Positions 8,017 through 18,518 of a stretch of DNA of 64,000 nucleotides are shown here, in pieces. The notes below the pieces were generated by a model that made no database searches, was not told the origin of the DNA, and saw nothing but the letters and a program-made list of their open reading frames with translations. The DNA lies in contig JAACMV010000022.1 in assembly GCA_010909725.1 (NCBI GenBank), forward strand, positions 496,001-560,000. Reading direction: 5' to 3'. The DNA is from Picochlorum sp. 'celeri'. Taxonomy: Eukaryota > Chlorophyta > Trebouxiophyceae. Each line of letters opens with the position of its first letter. Position 1 is the first letter of the stretch. A program made the position numbers and the translations under genes.

Positions 8017-11000
8017 CTCCTCGGGGAGGGGATCCCAGTCATTTGGCAAGGGACAGAGCAAGGGATGGGGGCTGAGCCAAGTGAGTATGAAAATGGTAGA
8101 GATCCCATGTGGATAGTGAGTGATTTTGAAACTGGTGGGGAGTTGTTCGTGTATATCAGAATGCTCAACTATTACCGGAATAGCTTGAATCTGTTTGATG
8201 AAGATTTGAAGGAATTGTGGGTGGATGAAACTACATATGGGTTCATGATGGGCCCGGTGTTTGCAATCTTGCCCAATGGAAATGCAACGGTGGAGAATTA
8301 TGAAATCAGTGGTCTTACAAGGAATCAAGAGTATTGCCAGCTTGCTGTGGTACCTGATGCAGACGCAATGTGTTTGACCACGGATGATCAAGGCCGTGCT
8401 ACCATTCGTGGTTATTCGTACGGAGAGCCGCAGTTGCCATTGATTTTTGTGTACTCAGAGCATGCACGGCCTTATCAGGTCTTTCTTCCGTACGAATACT
8501 GGTCGATTTTGTGGGTAGAGGGTCTGATTGTTTCGTTATTGCTGCTTCCAGTTGCATGGATAATTGGCCACTTGTTTGTCCGGTATTATCCGCACAGAGG
8601 AAAACTTTGGTTGGAATTGAGGACCAAAAATGCTTTGAACCATCTGAATATTCTCAAGTCAAAGGTATACAAGAATATGATTAGTGTTCAGGGCATGGTT
8701 GAAATGTTTGATCCGAGTGTGGAGCAGATGTCTGCAAAGCAGCAGAGTGCAGAATTGGACAAGAATGCAACGCTTTCACAATCTACAACTCAAGAAATTA
8801 TTCACAGTAAACTAGAGCAGCATCAGGAGCCGGGATTTTTAGCATCGCTCAATCACCTGGGTGGGTCTAAATTGATTGCAAAGTATTCAAAGGCCTTCCT
8901 GGATGATCCAACTTTGGTCTGGCATCTTGCTCTAGAATATAGCATACCTCATCTTGGATTGCACAATAATCTAAAATTTGGAGGCTTGGGACAGGTAGTG
9001 GGTATGTTTGCAGAGTTTACAACAAAGCCACTGGTTGTCTGTGCACCAATGTATTCTCCTTTTTATGATGAGGATGGAAATCTGAAACACGATGTCCTGG
9101 GTGCAACTGGAGAATTTGTTACAAGGTTACCCATTAGAATGCAGGGTGGTGAGGATGCTGCTGTTAATGTGTACATAGCAGCGCCTGATGTGGATGAGCC
9201 TACTGTTTTCTACATCCTCCTAGACTGTTACGAAATCTTTGGTTGGAGAACAAAAGGGGAAATTTATACGTTTGGCTCAGAGGCAGATCAATTACGATAT
9301 TTTGCTGTGTATGGTCAATGTCTTGCAGCTTTGATTGGTATGTTTGATGTCAGATGTGTGCAGTTGCATGATAATCATGCTGGAATATTTTTAGAGTATA
9401 TCAAGCCATCTCTCAGACCTACTGCCCTCATAACGCTTCACAATGCTGATTATAATACAAAGTTTCCTCTAGGAACCAAGGAGAGAAATAAGTACGTGTA
9501 TTCGTGCCTTGGTTTGAGTAGCATGGACCAGACAACACGGGATGAATGTGAGCATCTTGGGAACTTTGATTTTCTCTACTTGCTTGTCAAACATGTCACA
9601 CAATACCAGGGTGGCCATGGATTTGTAGCCGTGTCGCCAAGATATGCAGAGCGTTGCTACATCAAGTTTTCGAGATTTTGGCCAATACACTCGGAAAAAA
9701 TGATTGGAGTACTCAACGGTTTCAAGGATGGAGACAGAGTCTTTGAGAAACCTGACAACATGGATTCATTGTTTGACGCCAAGAAACTTGCAAAAGAAAA
9801 CCTTCAAAAAAGACTCGATCTGGAAGTGGATGATGATAAGAAGGTTATGGCATTTTTTGGACGTGTGACATATCAAAAAGGCTGTGATCTTGTTGCAAAG
9901 GCCACGCCACAGATTTTGAAAATGCACTCCAATGCTCAAATCATCATAGCAGGTCCTATAGGTGATTCAAATGGAGTGCAAACAGAAGATATGATGGCAA
10001 AATTGGAGACTGAATTTCCGGGTAGAGTAGCCAACCTTGTTGGTCAGTATGTTTCAGGAAAAGAGAAGGAGGAACTCATCCTTGCAACTGACTTTTTCTT
10101 CTGTCCATCGCGCTTTGAACCATGTGGACTTGCAGACATAGAGATGGGCCATGCCGGAGCAATTCAGATAGGTCATAATACAGGAGGTTTGAATAAGATG
10201 CCAGGATTCTATTTTGAGGCAGAATTGGACAATGACCAGACTCTGGTTCATCAGCTTGAACAATCTTGTCTTGAGGCACTATCACAGCCTAACCAAGTGC
10301 TTCGAGATTTAGCTGAGCAGGCTATCAACAAATCCTTCCCTCCTGAAATCATGGTCACAGCGTATGATGAAGAATGGAAGAAATTGAATACGAGTCGCAA
10401 GGTTTCTAATGCAGTCTTCAAGAGGTCCCTGAGCTTTGATTATGAGCAGAACACGGATGAGATGAAATTTTACGGTGAATGGTGGTCTTTGGAGAATTCA
10501 ACTGCAGTTGAGAATGCTCCAGAGCCATCATGGAATGTTGTTAGGGCATTTTGGGCAAACATTCTGCTCATAATTTGCCAGTCTCTTTATAGGTTTCCTT
10601 CTCTATTGTGCTTGATCTGGATCCAGTTTGCCGTACCTGCTGGCCAATCAACGCTTTTGATCACCAATGACCGTAACGAAATGCCAGTGTTTGTTGATCT
10701 GTTTCTAATACAATTGGGCATTACGTTTTTCGCTGCGCCAATATGGCAAATGATTGCCAGTTGCATGAGTCCCAGGCGGTACATTATTCTTGCCTCTTGC
10801 CTAAATATTCTTTCCTGGTATTGTTCGCTTTGGTCATTTTGGGCACCAGCAGCCATGAATGTTTTGTTCATCATCTCTTCAGTCCTTGGCACTAGCCCAG
10901 TACCGTTCATAGGCTTTATCAATTTGGATGTGGAGAGCAAGGTTTCGATAGCCTCCCAGGGGGTCAAGCTGATGGCTCTTTCTGATTGCTTCTGGTATTT

Positions 11001-11769
11001 AATGCTTGTTGTGGTATATTCTCGAGAGGCCGCAGGGGTATATCTTCACAGAAATACACTAATTATAATTGGATGCATATTTTTAGTCGCATCCGTGTGG
11101 CTGACTGAGTTTTTCAGGCATCCCAGGACTCTGCCACCTCATTTTTCTTTCAAGAGGCTCCGCTATTTTGGGCAATTCACTGTACTCCTAAAGCAAAGAA
11201 AGACATGGCTGTATTTCTCACTACTAACATTTTTTGATTCATATATATTCACAGTATTGCTAGGATGTATTTTGGAATACTTGGGAGACAACACTGATTA
11301 TGTCAGAGGAGCATATATGGGTTTAGTTGGCACAACAGCTTTGTATTCTGTTGTAGCCGCGATCCTGATTTCGTCTCGCTTTGGAGGTACATTGAGCATC
11401 AAACTGTACTATATTATCCTGATAGGTCCCTGTATGGGTCTCATGCAGGCAGCTCTCATTGTATATTGCCCAGATTGGGCAGCCATTGTGGCAGCAACTG
11501 TCATTAATGTTCTCTCGGTGCGTTATTCCATTAAAGGACTCCTCAGTTTGCACACGATGCCCTCGAGAGAAATATTTTTATCTGTCACGACCTTGCAAGT
11601 GATGGTGGGCTCGATAGCTGTAACTGTGGGGGCTATTACAAATTGGAAGCTGCAGTATAACGAACAATGGCTATGGATGACAGTGATAGCGATTGCTGAG
11701 GGTTTGAGGCTGTTGACGTGTATTCCTTTCATACGGTGTCACGCCAAGGAGAACCTGGCGAGACCATAG
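8017..11769 (+). CDS. Alpha-glucan synthase (Ags1-like), GH13 domain truncated
   Basis: The domain order is that of fungal-type alpha-1,3-glucan synthases. First comes the end of a GH13 amylase domain (GIPVIWQGTEQG, then GRDPMW and a short tail), then one membrane segment (about 8500-8580). A cytosolic GT5 glycogen/starch-synthase domain follows (about 8920-10400; KFGGLGQVVG, SRFEPCGLADIEMGHAG and NTGGL), and finally a C-terminal block of about ten membrane helices (10540-11740). In Ags1 proteins the GT5 part polymerises glucan at the plasma membrane, while the extracellular GH13 part processes or links chains. The frame stays open upstream to 7894, but that part is antisense to TMEM18 and unlike GH13. 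Family-like sequence starts at about 8017; the first ATG inside is at 8065. Roughly the first thousand residues of a full-length protein are absent. The copy is intact from there on as a single exon. Confidence 0.8.
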   Translation, partial: LLGEGIPVIWQGTEQGMGAEPSEYENGRDPMWIVSDFETGGELFVYIRMLNYYRNSLNLFDEDLKELWVDETTYGFMMGPVFAILPNGNATVENYEISGLTRNQEYCQLAVVPDADAMCLTTDDQGRATIRGYSYGEPQLPLIFVYSEHARPYQVFLPYEYWSILWVEGLIVSLLLLPVAWIIGHLFVRYYPHRGKLWLELRTKNALNHLNILKSKVYKNMISVQGMVEMFDPSVEQMSAKQQSAELDKNATLSQSTTQEIIHSKLEQHQEPGFLASLNHLGGSKLIAKYSKAFLDDPTLVWHLALEYSIPHLGLHNNLKFGGLGQVVGMFAEFTTKPLVVCAPMYSPFYDEDGNLKHDVLGATGEFVTRLPIRMQGGEDAAVNVYIAAPDVDEPTVFYILLDCYEIFGWRTKGEIYTFGSEADQLRYFAVYGQCLAALIGMFDVRCVQLHDNHAGIFLEYIKPSLRPTALITLHNADYNTKFPLGTKERNKYVYSCLGLSSMDQTTRDECEHLGNFDFLYLLVKHVTQYQGGHGFVAVSPRYAERCYIKFSRFWPIHSEKMIGVLNGFKDGDRVFEKPDNMDSLFDAKKLAKENLQKRLDLEVDDDKKVMAFFGRVTYQKGCDLVAKATPQILKMHSNAQIIIAGPIGDSNGVQTEDMMAKLETEFPGRVANLVGQYVSGKEKEELILATDFFFCPSRFEPCGLADIEMGHAGAIQIGHNTGGLNKMPGFYFEAELDNDQTLVHQLEQSCLEALSQPNQVLRDLAEQAINKSFPPEIMVTAYDEEWKKLNTSRKVSNAVFKRSLSFDYEQNTDEMKFYGEWWSLENSTAVENAPEPSWNVVRAFWANILLIICQSLYRFPSLLCLIWIQFAVPAGQSTLLITNDRNEMPVFVDLFLIQLGITFFAAPIWQMIASCMSPRRYIILASCLNILSWYCSLWSFWAPAAMNVLFIISSVLGTSPVPFIGFINLDVESKVSIASQGVKLMALSDCFWYLMLVVVYSREAAGVYLHRNTLIIIGCIFLVASVWLTEFFRHPRTLPPHFSFKRLRYFGQFTVLLKQRKTWLYFSLLTFFDSYIFTVLLGCILEYLGDNTDYVRGAYMGLVGTTALYSVVAAILISSRFGGTLSIKLYYIILIGPCMGLMQAALIVYCPDWAAIVAATVINVLSVRYSIKGLLSLHTMPSREIFLSVTTLQVMVGSIAVTVGAITNWKLQYNEQWLWMTVIAIAEGLRLLTCIPFIRCHAKENLARP

Positions 11770-11847
11770 TCTGATTTCTACTACATATTCTTATTACATA
11801 TTTCATGTCTACAACGAACAAATAAACGAGCAAAGAGTTCTACGGTA

Positions 11848-13269
11848 CTATTCATGGGCTGAAGAAATCTTCCACCCTGGGGACCCCCCAGGACCAAGGC
11901 ATAATCTGTATTTTGCCTCCTCGGGTGACCATGCAATTTTTGCTTTTAATGCCAATGACGACTCTTGCTTCTTGGGAATATCCTTAGCAGACTTTTGGGC
12001 CAGTGGTACCAAAGACCCAATGATTTCTCTCAATTCCCTGACTTGCTCCTCAAGCGCATCTGCTCTCCGTTCTGCACGCTGAGCATCCTGCATATAGGCA
12101 GTCAGAAGCGCGACAAAATTGCCTTGATCACCAGCAATATTTTCTTTACCGTCGCTCTCATCCACATCAATTGGGAAAGAAGAAATGCAGGAAGTTGACC
12201 TTTGCTGTCTGATCCTATCTCCAATGGACATCCTCTCAGGCTCCTGCTGAGCACGTTTGGCAGCCTTTGTTATACGATCAGACATCTCCGATTGCTCATC
12301 ATACATAAGACCCATCGCTTTATGGAGAGAACGGTATCCATCACTCAGAGTATGAACTGCAGCTTTCACTCGAGCATCAGATGATCGTGTGGCCACAGTA
12401 GCAGGCGAGGAGGATCCAGAAACATATGGAGTGCCAAATCGCATCTCCTTTCGAAGCTCAGCCACTTCCTCACGGGCAATCTGAGCAGTTTTCAATGCAT
12501 CATCTGCCTTCTCCTCGGCAACAATTGATGCAGCCTTGGCAGACTCTTTCAAATCCTCAACTCTCTGGGATATTTCCTCAATCTTCTTTCTCGAATCCTC
12601 TGTGTATCTTTCAATTCCAACATCAAGATCATCCATTCTCAATCGCAACGATTCAACTGTTTCACATTCTTCAAAATCCTCAAGTGACTGCTCCACCACC
12701 TCAAGAGCCAAGTTGATCAATTCAATCTTGGAGGACAGATCTTCTACATTCTCCTGTACAGCATCGACTGTCCCAACAACCCTATCCATATCTTGTTCAA
12801 CTTTCTCAACATGTTGTAGGGCTGCGTCAGCCTTCACCTCCACATCCTGTACAAGAGACACAGTTGATTCGAATGTTTCATGATCAACCAAGTGCCTTTC
12901 GACCTCTCTCAAACGCTCGTCAAACAATCCAAGCTGGCCCCGAACATCCTCTTTTGCTTTAACTTCTTCAAGCTCACACATACATGATTCCAACTGACCA
13001 GACAGCTCCTCAATCACGTTCTTGCCCCCCTGTGGACCAAGCTGCACTTTGAGCTCCTCAATGTCTTCATCCAACGTCTGCAACATGTTCGCCGTCTCTT
13101 TGGACGCAGCATCCATGTGATGACGCCATGTCACCAAGCCAGTCGTAGAATCCTTGAGTAGGCTGATTTCGGTGGATGTTAGCGCAGCCTGAGCTTCCAA
13201 TGACGACAGGCGAGGCAGAATATTAGGGTCCTCAGTCGAATCCCGCCCAAGGCGCTCGTCATAATTCAT
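11848..13269 (-). CDS. Long coiled-coil protein, unrecognised
   Basis: This is a 473-residue protein starting at the ATG that gives MNYDERLGRD. The open frame extends 94 codons further upstream, but that part looks non-coding and overlaps the promoter region. From about residue 20 to 270 it is dominated by heptad-like runs rich in Glu, Leu, Val and Lys, for example VEQDMDRVVGTVDAVQENVE. A Ser-rich linker follows, then a second short coiled coil (AERRADALEEQVRELREIIG) and a Gly/Pro tail. There is no signal peptide, membrane helix or catalytic motif. Such proteins are often structural (basal body, tethering or cytoskeletal), but nothing here decides that. It converges with the glucan synthase, with 78 nt between the stops. 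Confidence 0.7.
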   Translation of the reverse strand: MNYDERLGRDSTEDPNILPRLSSLEAQAALTSTEISLLKDSTTGLVTWRHHMDAASKETANMLQTLDEDIEELKVQLGPQGGKNVIEELSGQLESCMCELEEVKAKEDVRGQLGLFDERLREVERHLVDHETFESTVSLVQDVEVKADAALQHVEKVEQDMDRVVGTVDAVQENVEDLSSKIELINLALEVVEQSLEDFEECETVESLRLRMDDLDVGIERYTEDSRKKIEEISQRVEDLKESAKAASIVAEEKADDALKTAQIAREEVAELRKEMRFGTPYVSGSSSPATVATRSSDARVKAAVHTLSDGYRSLHKAMGLMYDEQSEMSDRITKAAKRAQQEPERMSIGDRIRQQRSTSCISSFPIDVDESDGKENIAGDQGNFVALLTAYMQDAQRAERRADALEEQVRELREIIGSLVPLAQKSAKDIPKKQESSLALKAKIAWSPEEAKYRLCLGPGGSPGWKISSAHE

Positions 13270-13776
13270 TGGACTTGGAGGTGAGTTGATTTGTGGGCTC
13301 AAAATATTGTTATACACCCGCACTGCGACGAATCGAATTTCAAAATCGGTCAGGTCACGAATCCCAATAAAGCCAGGTCTGAGTACCCAGCGCCCTAAAA
13401 TTGAACATTTTCGTGATAATAAAACGTACCGGTATCTTGTTTTGCCTTTGCGTTCGAAGGCATTGTTGTTTGAAATGAGCAGCCTCCGAGGCAATCTGGA
13501 GAAGGTTGCTTGGACTCCGTTTTTGGGTGTGTTTCTGGTCAAAATGTACACTTTTTATTGAATATGTATATTTCCATACCATCTGGGAGAGTTATATGCT
13601 TTATTTAGACTTTGATGAAACCCGGGTAGCAAAGATTCCACAGAATGAGGCGCCTTCAAGCAATCCCCTTGAATTTCAAATGCAAGGAGCCAATGGCGCA
13701 GTTGGCTGCTTCAACAATAGGTTTGCAATCTCATCAGGGACATGTGCTCCCTCTATTCATCTATATATATCAGCTG
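13270..13776. other. Intergenic stretch
   Basis: This lies between two minus-strand genes and contains the promoter of the coiled-coil gene. The plus-strand frame 13506-13910 runs into the antisense of the DUF285 gene and is not convincing. No other structure was noticed. Confidence 0.5.
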
Positions 13777-16700
13777 TCATGGTGGTGGTAATGGTAGTGT
13801 TGCGTATGGCGATGGAGATGCTAGGGATGGAGTATTGGAAGGGCATGTTCCCCATTGTGGTTGGATGCACGTATCATTTTCAAACGCTGCCCCATAGTCA
13901 AATCTGTTAGGCTTGCTCGCTATCTTTGTCACGCACCAGTTTGAGATGTCTTGATTGAATACAGTTGCACCGGAAAACATGGAGTCCATGCTTGCCACAA
14001 GTCCAGTATCCCACTTTGAGCCAGATCTGGCTAATGGCTGGTTCCCATTGTTGAACTGAAAAGCGCTGAAAAACATTTGATCCATTGAGGTGACCGAAGA
14101 CGTGTCCCAAGAACTTATGTCCTGATCAAATGAGGTGGCGTAGCCAAACATCAAACCCATATCAGTCACTGCAGATGTGTCCCATACCCCAATCGGCTGA
14201 TTGAAGGCAAACGCTGCTGCAAACATCCCGGAGGTATCATTGACTGATGACATGACCCAGCTGGAAATATCCTGATCAAATGAGTCAGCAAATGCAAACA
14301 TGCCTGACATGCTTTTCACATTTGCTGTGTTCCAAGAGCTTAGATCGCCATTGAAAGCACTTGGTGGACTAAATGTACCAGAGAACATTCCCGTCATTGA
14401 AGTGACTTGCGATGTATCCCACTTATCTAGATCCTGGTTGAACTTTAGGGCCAAAGCAAACATGTTGGACATGTCCTTCACTGACCCAGTTTGCCATGAA
14501 CTGATGTCTCTGTTGAACACAAGAGCCTCTTGAAACATGCCACCCATGTCTTCAACTGCAGCTGTGTTCCATGTATTGATAGGTTGATCAAAGGCTTCTG
14601 CCTTTTTTAGCATTTTTTTCATTGACGTTACTTTGCTTGTATCCCATACGGGTCCAGATGTGGCAAGAGGTTTGTTGAAGACAGAAGCCCCTTCAAACAT
14701 GCTACCCATATCAGTGACTTTGCTTGTATCGAATCTGATTTCCTGATTGAAAGCTTTTGCATTGTTGAACATGTACTTCATATTTGTCACAGAACCAGTA
14801 TTCCATCCAGATGTGGACGTTGCAAGCGGCTGGCCACCATTATTGAACACTGCTGCTTCTCCAAACATTTCACGCATTGATATTACTGAACTTGTATCCC
14901 ATGAGCCGATGTCCTGGTCAAACGATTCTGCTCCGAAGAACATGCCGGCCATGTTTTGTACTTGACTGGTGTTCCAGTTTCCAACCGGCACATTGAAGGC
15001 AGATGCAACACCAAACATGTCAAGCATGGTTGTTACAGAGGATGTGTCCCAACTTGATCCAACTGTTTCCATGGGTTGTCCACCGTTATTAAACGCATAC
15101 GCTTCGTAGAACATGGTGTTCATGTTTTGTACCGATGCTGTATTCCACTTGCTGATGTCCTGGTTAAAAGACGCTGCCCCTACAAACATCTCCTCCATGG
15201 TTGTCACAGAACCAGTATTCCATTCCCCAATCGGTTGGTTGAAATCACTGACAAACTGGGGCGCGTCTCCCAAGTATCCTTGAAACATTCCCTTCATTGT
15301 TGTGACCGATCCTGTGTCCCATGTAGCGATATTTTCATTAAAGGTCTCGAGATCAGCAAAGAGATTAGACATGTCAGTTACTCCAGACGTGCAAGTTGTT
15401 GGTAGTTGACTCCACATTGTAGAATCTGCTACCAGAGCTCTCAGTTGACTTTCTGATCTTTTCGTGTACAAAGTCCCACCGACCCAGCCAGAAGAACCGA
15501 TGGGTGCTCGAGGGCAGAGGACAGTCACTTGGTTGGGACCTAGATAGAAAAGTGGTGCAGGAACTGGAACTGGCATTGGCTGAGGAGATGGCTGAGGAGA
15601 AGGGAGTGGAGATATTTGTGGCAGCGGCTGGGGAGAAGGCTGCGGAGATGGCTGAGGAGAAGATTCAGGCTCTGGGGCAGGCTCTGGGGCATCTGGTACA
15701 GGCATCGGTGTGGAAGTCTCCAGCACGTCCTCCACCAAAACATTCTCTCCAAGAACCTGTGATGTTGACTCTCCTGATCCCGTGAGAAAGTCTGTCAACG
15801 TATTTGCCGCCAAATTCGCACTGTCAAGTTGATTATTGTCATCAACAGCAAAAACTACTTGCACAAAAGCTCTAATTGTGGGATTGACTCCTCCCTGCCT
15901 GTTGACGACAGGAATTACCCTGGCAACTGTACAAGACGTCAGAGAAGGATCATATCCTGAAATCATCACCAGGTCCTTACAAAGCTGCTCCCTCTTTTCC
16001 TGGTCAAACGACTGAACTGTTTCATTGGAAATACCAAGCCTGACCTCGACCTCAGGGACCTCCACCAGAGTTGAACTCGGAGGAACCAAGTCGTATCGTC
16101 TCAAAAACTTCCATCTAGTCGCCGTATTGACAGTGGGAAAGTATCCACCTTCGCCCTCCACCAGCACAGGCTGACTCTGACAGTTTTTCACTGCCAAAAC
16201 ATGACGACAAATTTCTGGTTTGTTTGCCGCAGTCATCTCAAAAGTAGAAGTACTGCTGTCGCCTCCATCCTTGACCTTCCACATTTGGGGACTATCCACA
16301 CCAGCACCCTGTGAGGAGTTCAGAAACAAGTCTCCAGCATGTGATGAAACAAGACACGTGCCCTTGTATGACGGGTTCTCATAAAAGTTGCTGACAAACC
16401 CAAGACAACGCGTGTATTCTGCATAGTCGGGAGGAACAAAAGCTTGCAATGAAACTCTCTTCTCATTGTCACCGCCCTCCACCCTCAACAACCATTCACG
16501 CCACATCATGGAAGCACTCTGACCTGTCCTCATCACAGGACCAGCAGTTTTTGCCATTGATACCGCCTCCGAGCAACTTCGATTGTTAAACCCCAGAAAC
16601 TCTGCGGCATCATGATATACCAATCTTTCAGTGATACAGAAACAACAACCATTGCCACCAATGCACGCAGGACGCACCTCGACCAAGGTCACATTCGGGC

Positions 16701-16921
16701 CTGACCGAGGCCAACTCAATCGAGTACACTCCGTCACGGACATCTCGTAACGAGTCCACCCGGCTATTATTTACTGGGACAAGTGTCCAAGATTCCCCTT
16801 TCCAATCAATTATATATGATTTTCTGTCATCCCGTGTTGATACAGTAGCCCAGCAGCTGGGTATGAATACCAAAAGGAGCAACGACAGCACGAGTGTCGT
16901 TTTGGTGTTAAAAGTGCCCAT
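13777..16921 (-). CDS. Secreted surface protein with 18 BspA/DUF285 repeats
   Basis: The start is at 16921, where [19 protein letters not shown] begins a clear signal peptide. That short first exon is in a different frame from the long exon (main frame open from about 16743), so an intron of about 50-150 nt is needed; its exact ends are unresolved. The N-terminal ~230 residues of the main exon are Cys-containing and unrecognised. Next comes an ~110-residue module like those of algal wall proteins ([15 protein letters not shown]), then a Pro-rich linker of SPQP repeats (about residues 350-395). Eighteen ~26-residue repeats follow, of the pattern MxxMFxxAxxFNQDISxWxTSxV (DUF285, PF03382). Such repeats form solenoids in bacterial and protist surface proteins. 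The C-terminus is short and Pro-rich, with no membrane anchor visible. A role in adhesion or the cell wall is inferred. Confidence 0.8.
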
Positions 16922-17060
16922 AACAAAAGACACTGGCTTTACTATATACAGAATATATCAGTTATCTAAACACATGATGTTGTATTTTACATTCTTGAAA
17001 CGGCGTAAATACGGCGAACGATACAACAAGACATGAAATTTGGTCGCATTACGCTACTCG

Positions 17061-17074
17061 CGACCGATCGGTCG
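17061..17074. promoter_or_regulatory. 14-bp palindrome upstream of the DUF285 gene
   Basis: CGACCGATCGGTCG is a perfect palindrome 140 nt upstream of the proposed start at 16921. A nested pair, GGTCGC at 17042 and GCGACC at 17060, adds a second inverted repeat. A dimeric regulator site is possible but this is inference only. Confidence 0.3.
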
Positions 17075-17133
17075 TGGAGAGTCGGAATTCAAAATCACAC
17101 GCTGACAGATCCCATCAATTAATGGGCAGGAGG

Positions 17134-18210
17134 TCAATCCCATGCCTCGATGCATACAAGCATATCGTACAAGGATTGCTCTGCAGAAATGAAATGCACG
17201 CCGAGATCCCGTTGAATCCTCTCATTGCCAAGTTCCATGGGTTTATTCAGTCCAGGAGAAAGTGACTCCCATGGCAACAATCTGAAAATGTTGCTCAAAA
17301 TCCATAGCAACCACACTGGTGTCATGGGGCCGACCAAGTTTTTCTCAGGGCTGAACTTCTTCCCAACATCTTTCAATAAATGATGCATGTTTCGGACCTC
17401 AGCAGCACACAAATACCGACCGCTAGCCGAAGCATCGAACGCAGCCACGGTATGGGCAACCGCAACATCTCTGACATCGACGGCAGACAGATATAACGCG
17501 GGAAAGCCAGACCGAAACTTGCCTTCAAGGCATTGCTTTGCAAACGTGATACTCTCTCCACTCCCTTTGCATAACGGAGGACCAAGGACAAACCCTGGAT
17601 TCACGCAGATCAATTCGAATGATGCATCTTTGGCCATCTCCCATGCCTTCTTCTCTGCTAATGTCTTTGAGTAATTGTATGCGCCATGCCACACTGTCGA
17701 GACAGAATTCCAGTCCTCCTCTCCCACATACCCTATGTTGTCTTTCGGATCCTTTTTATGTTCGAGATTATCACCGCACATGGCAACAATGGATGAGGTC
17801 ATGACTACTTTCTTGACAGAAGGGGTGTTCAAAACTGCTGACAGCACATTTTCAACCCCCTCCACGGCAGGCTTTACAATCTTCTTTTCTGCCTCTGGAC
17901 CTTTCATATTAAGGATAAATGGGCTGGCCACATGGAATACATGAGTGCATTCTTTGACTGCTTGATCAAATGATCCACGCTGTGTCAGATCCGCTTCAAT
18001 ATACTCCAATCGAGCACTTTTGGGAGCATTCTCTACTAGATGACCCAAACATGCTTCTAATTTATCCTTATTTCTGCCAGTAGCCCTCACAATGTGCCCT
18101 GCTTGGAGTAGGCGGTTCACGACGTGGCTTCCAACAAAAGAGGCTCCACCCGTGACAAGACACGTCGTTGGGCCTGCATTCTTCTCAACATTTGTCAGAG
18201 ATACCTCCAT
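17134..18210 (-). CDS. NAD(P)-dependent reductase, DFR/CCR type
   Basis: This is an extended short-chain dehydrogenase of the dihydroflavonol-4-reductase/cinnamoyl-CoA-reductase group, 358 residues long. The Rossmann nucleotide-binding motif is CLVTGGASFVGSH near residue 20. The catalytic Tyr and Lys are in YNYSKTLAEKKAW, and PGFVLGPP is the usual downstream motif. In this group a ketone or thioester-derived aldehyde is reduced using NADPH. The algal substrates are unknown, so neither flavonoids nor lignin should be assumed. It is a single exon, divergent from the Prp28 gene with 308 nt between the starts. There is no targeting peptide. Confidence 0.85.
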   Translation of the reverse strand: MEVSLTNVEKNAGPTTCLVTGGASFVGSHVVNRLLQAGHIVRATGRNKDKLEACLGHLVENAPKSARLEYIEADLTQRGSFDQAVKECTHVFHVASPFILNMKGPEAEKKIVKPAVEGVENVLSAVLNTPSVKKVVMTSSIVAMCGDNLEHKKDPKDNIGYVGEEDWNSVSTVWHGAYNYSKTLAEKKAWEMAKDASFELICVNPGFVLGPPLCKGSGESITFAKQCLEGKFRSGFPALYLSAVDVRDVAVAHTVAAFDASASGRYLCAAEVRNMHHLLKDVGKKFSPEKNLVGPMTPVWLLWILSNIFRLLPWESLSPGLNKPMELGNERIQRDLGVHFISAEQSLYDMLVCIEAWD

Positions 18211-18316
18211 TTGAGATTTTAGTATTGGAAGTGTGCTGGTAAGAGGTTTTTAATTGGGGTTTCTGGCGGAGTCACACTCTCGAGACCCATCAGGCCAGCA
18301 AAGTTTTAATATCTTA

Positions 18317-18336
18317 AAGTAAGGAATTCCTTACTT
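18317..18336. promoter_or_regulatory. 20-bp perfect palindrome in a divergent promoter
   Basis: AAGTAAGGAATTCCTTACTT is a perfect palindrome, extended by two further matching bases on each side after one mismatch. It lies in the 308-nt interval between the reductase and Prp28 starts, so it could serve either gene. Nothing else is visible in that interval. Confidence 0.4.
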
Positions 18337-18518
18337 AAACATAAAGTGCATACATATCCATTGAGTGATAAGAACCATGGCAGATGGATTGAACTTGTAT
18401 AGAAATATTACTACTGTTGAGCGTAAATAGAAAAACCTGGACGGTTGTCGCATCTGGGCGCGGTTAGAGGGTGTTTGTCGGAAGGGAAGAGAGAACGAAT
18501 CAAACCAACCTTGGTACA

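Noticed and set aside
7993..8391. Minus-strand frame upstream of the TMEM18 fragment as its missing 5' exon
   Set aside because: The translation has no TMEM18-like helix or motif and is exactly antisense to conserved glucan synthase codons.
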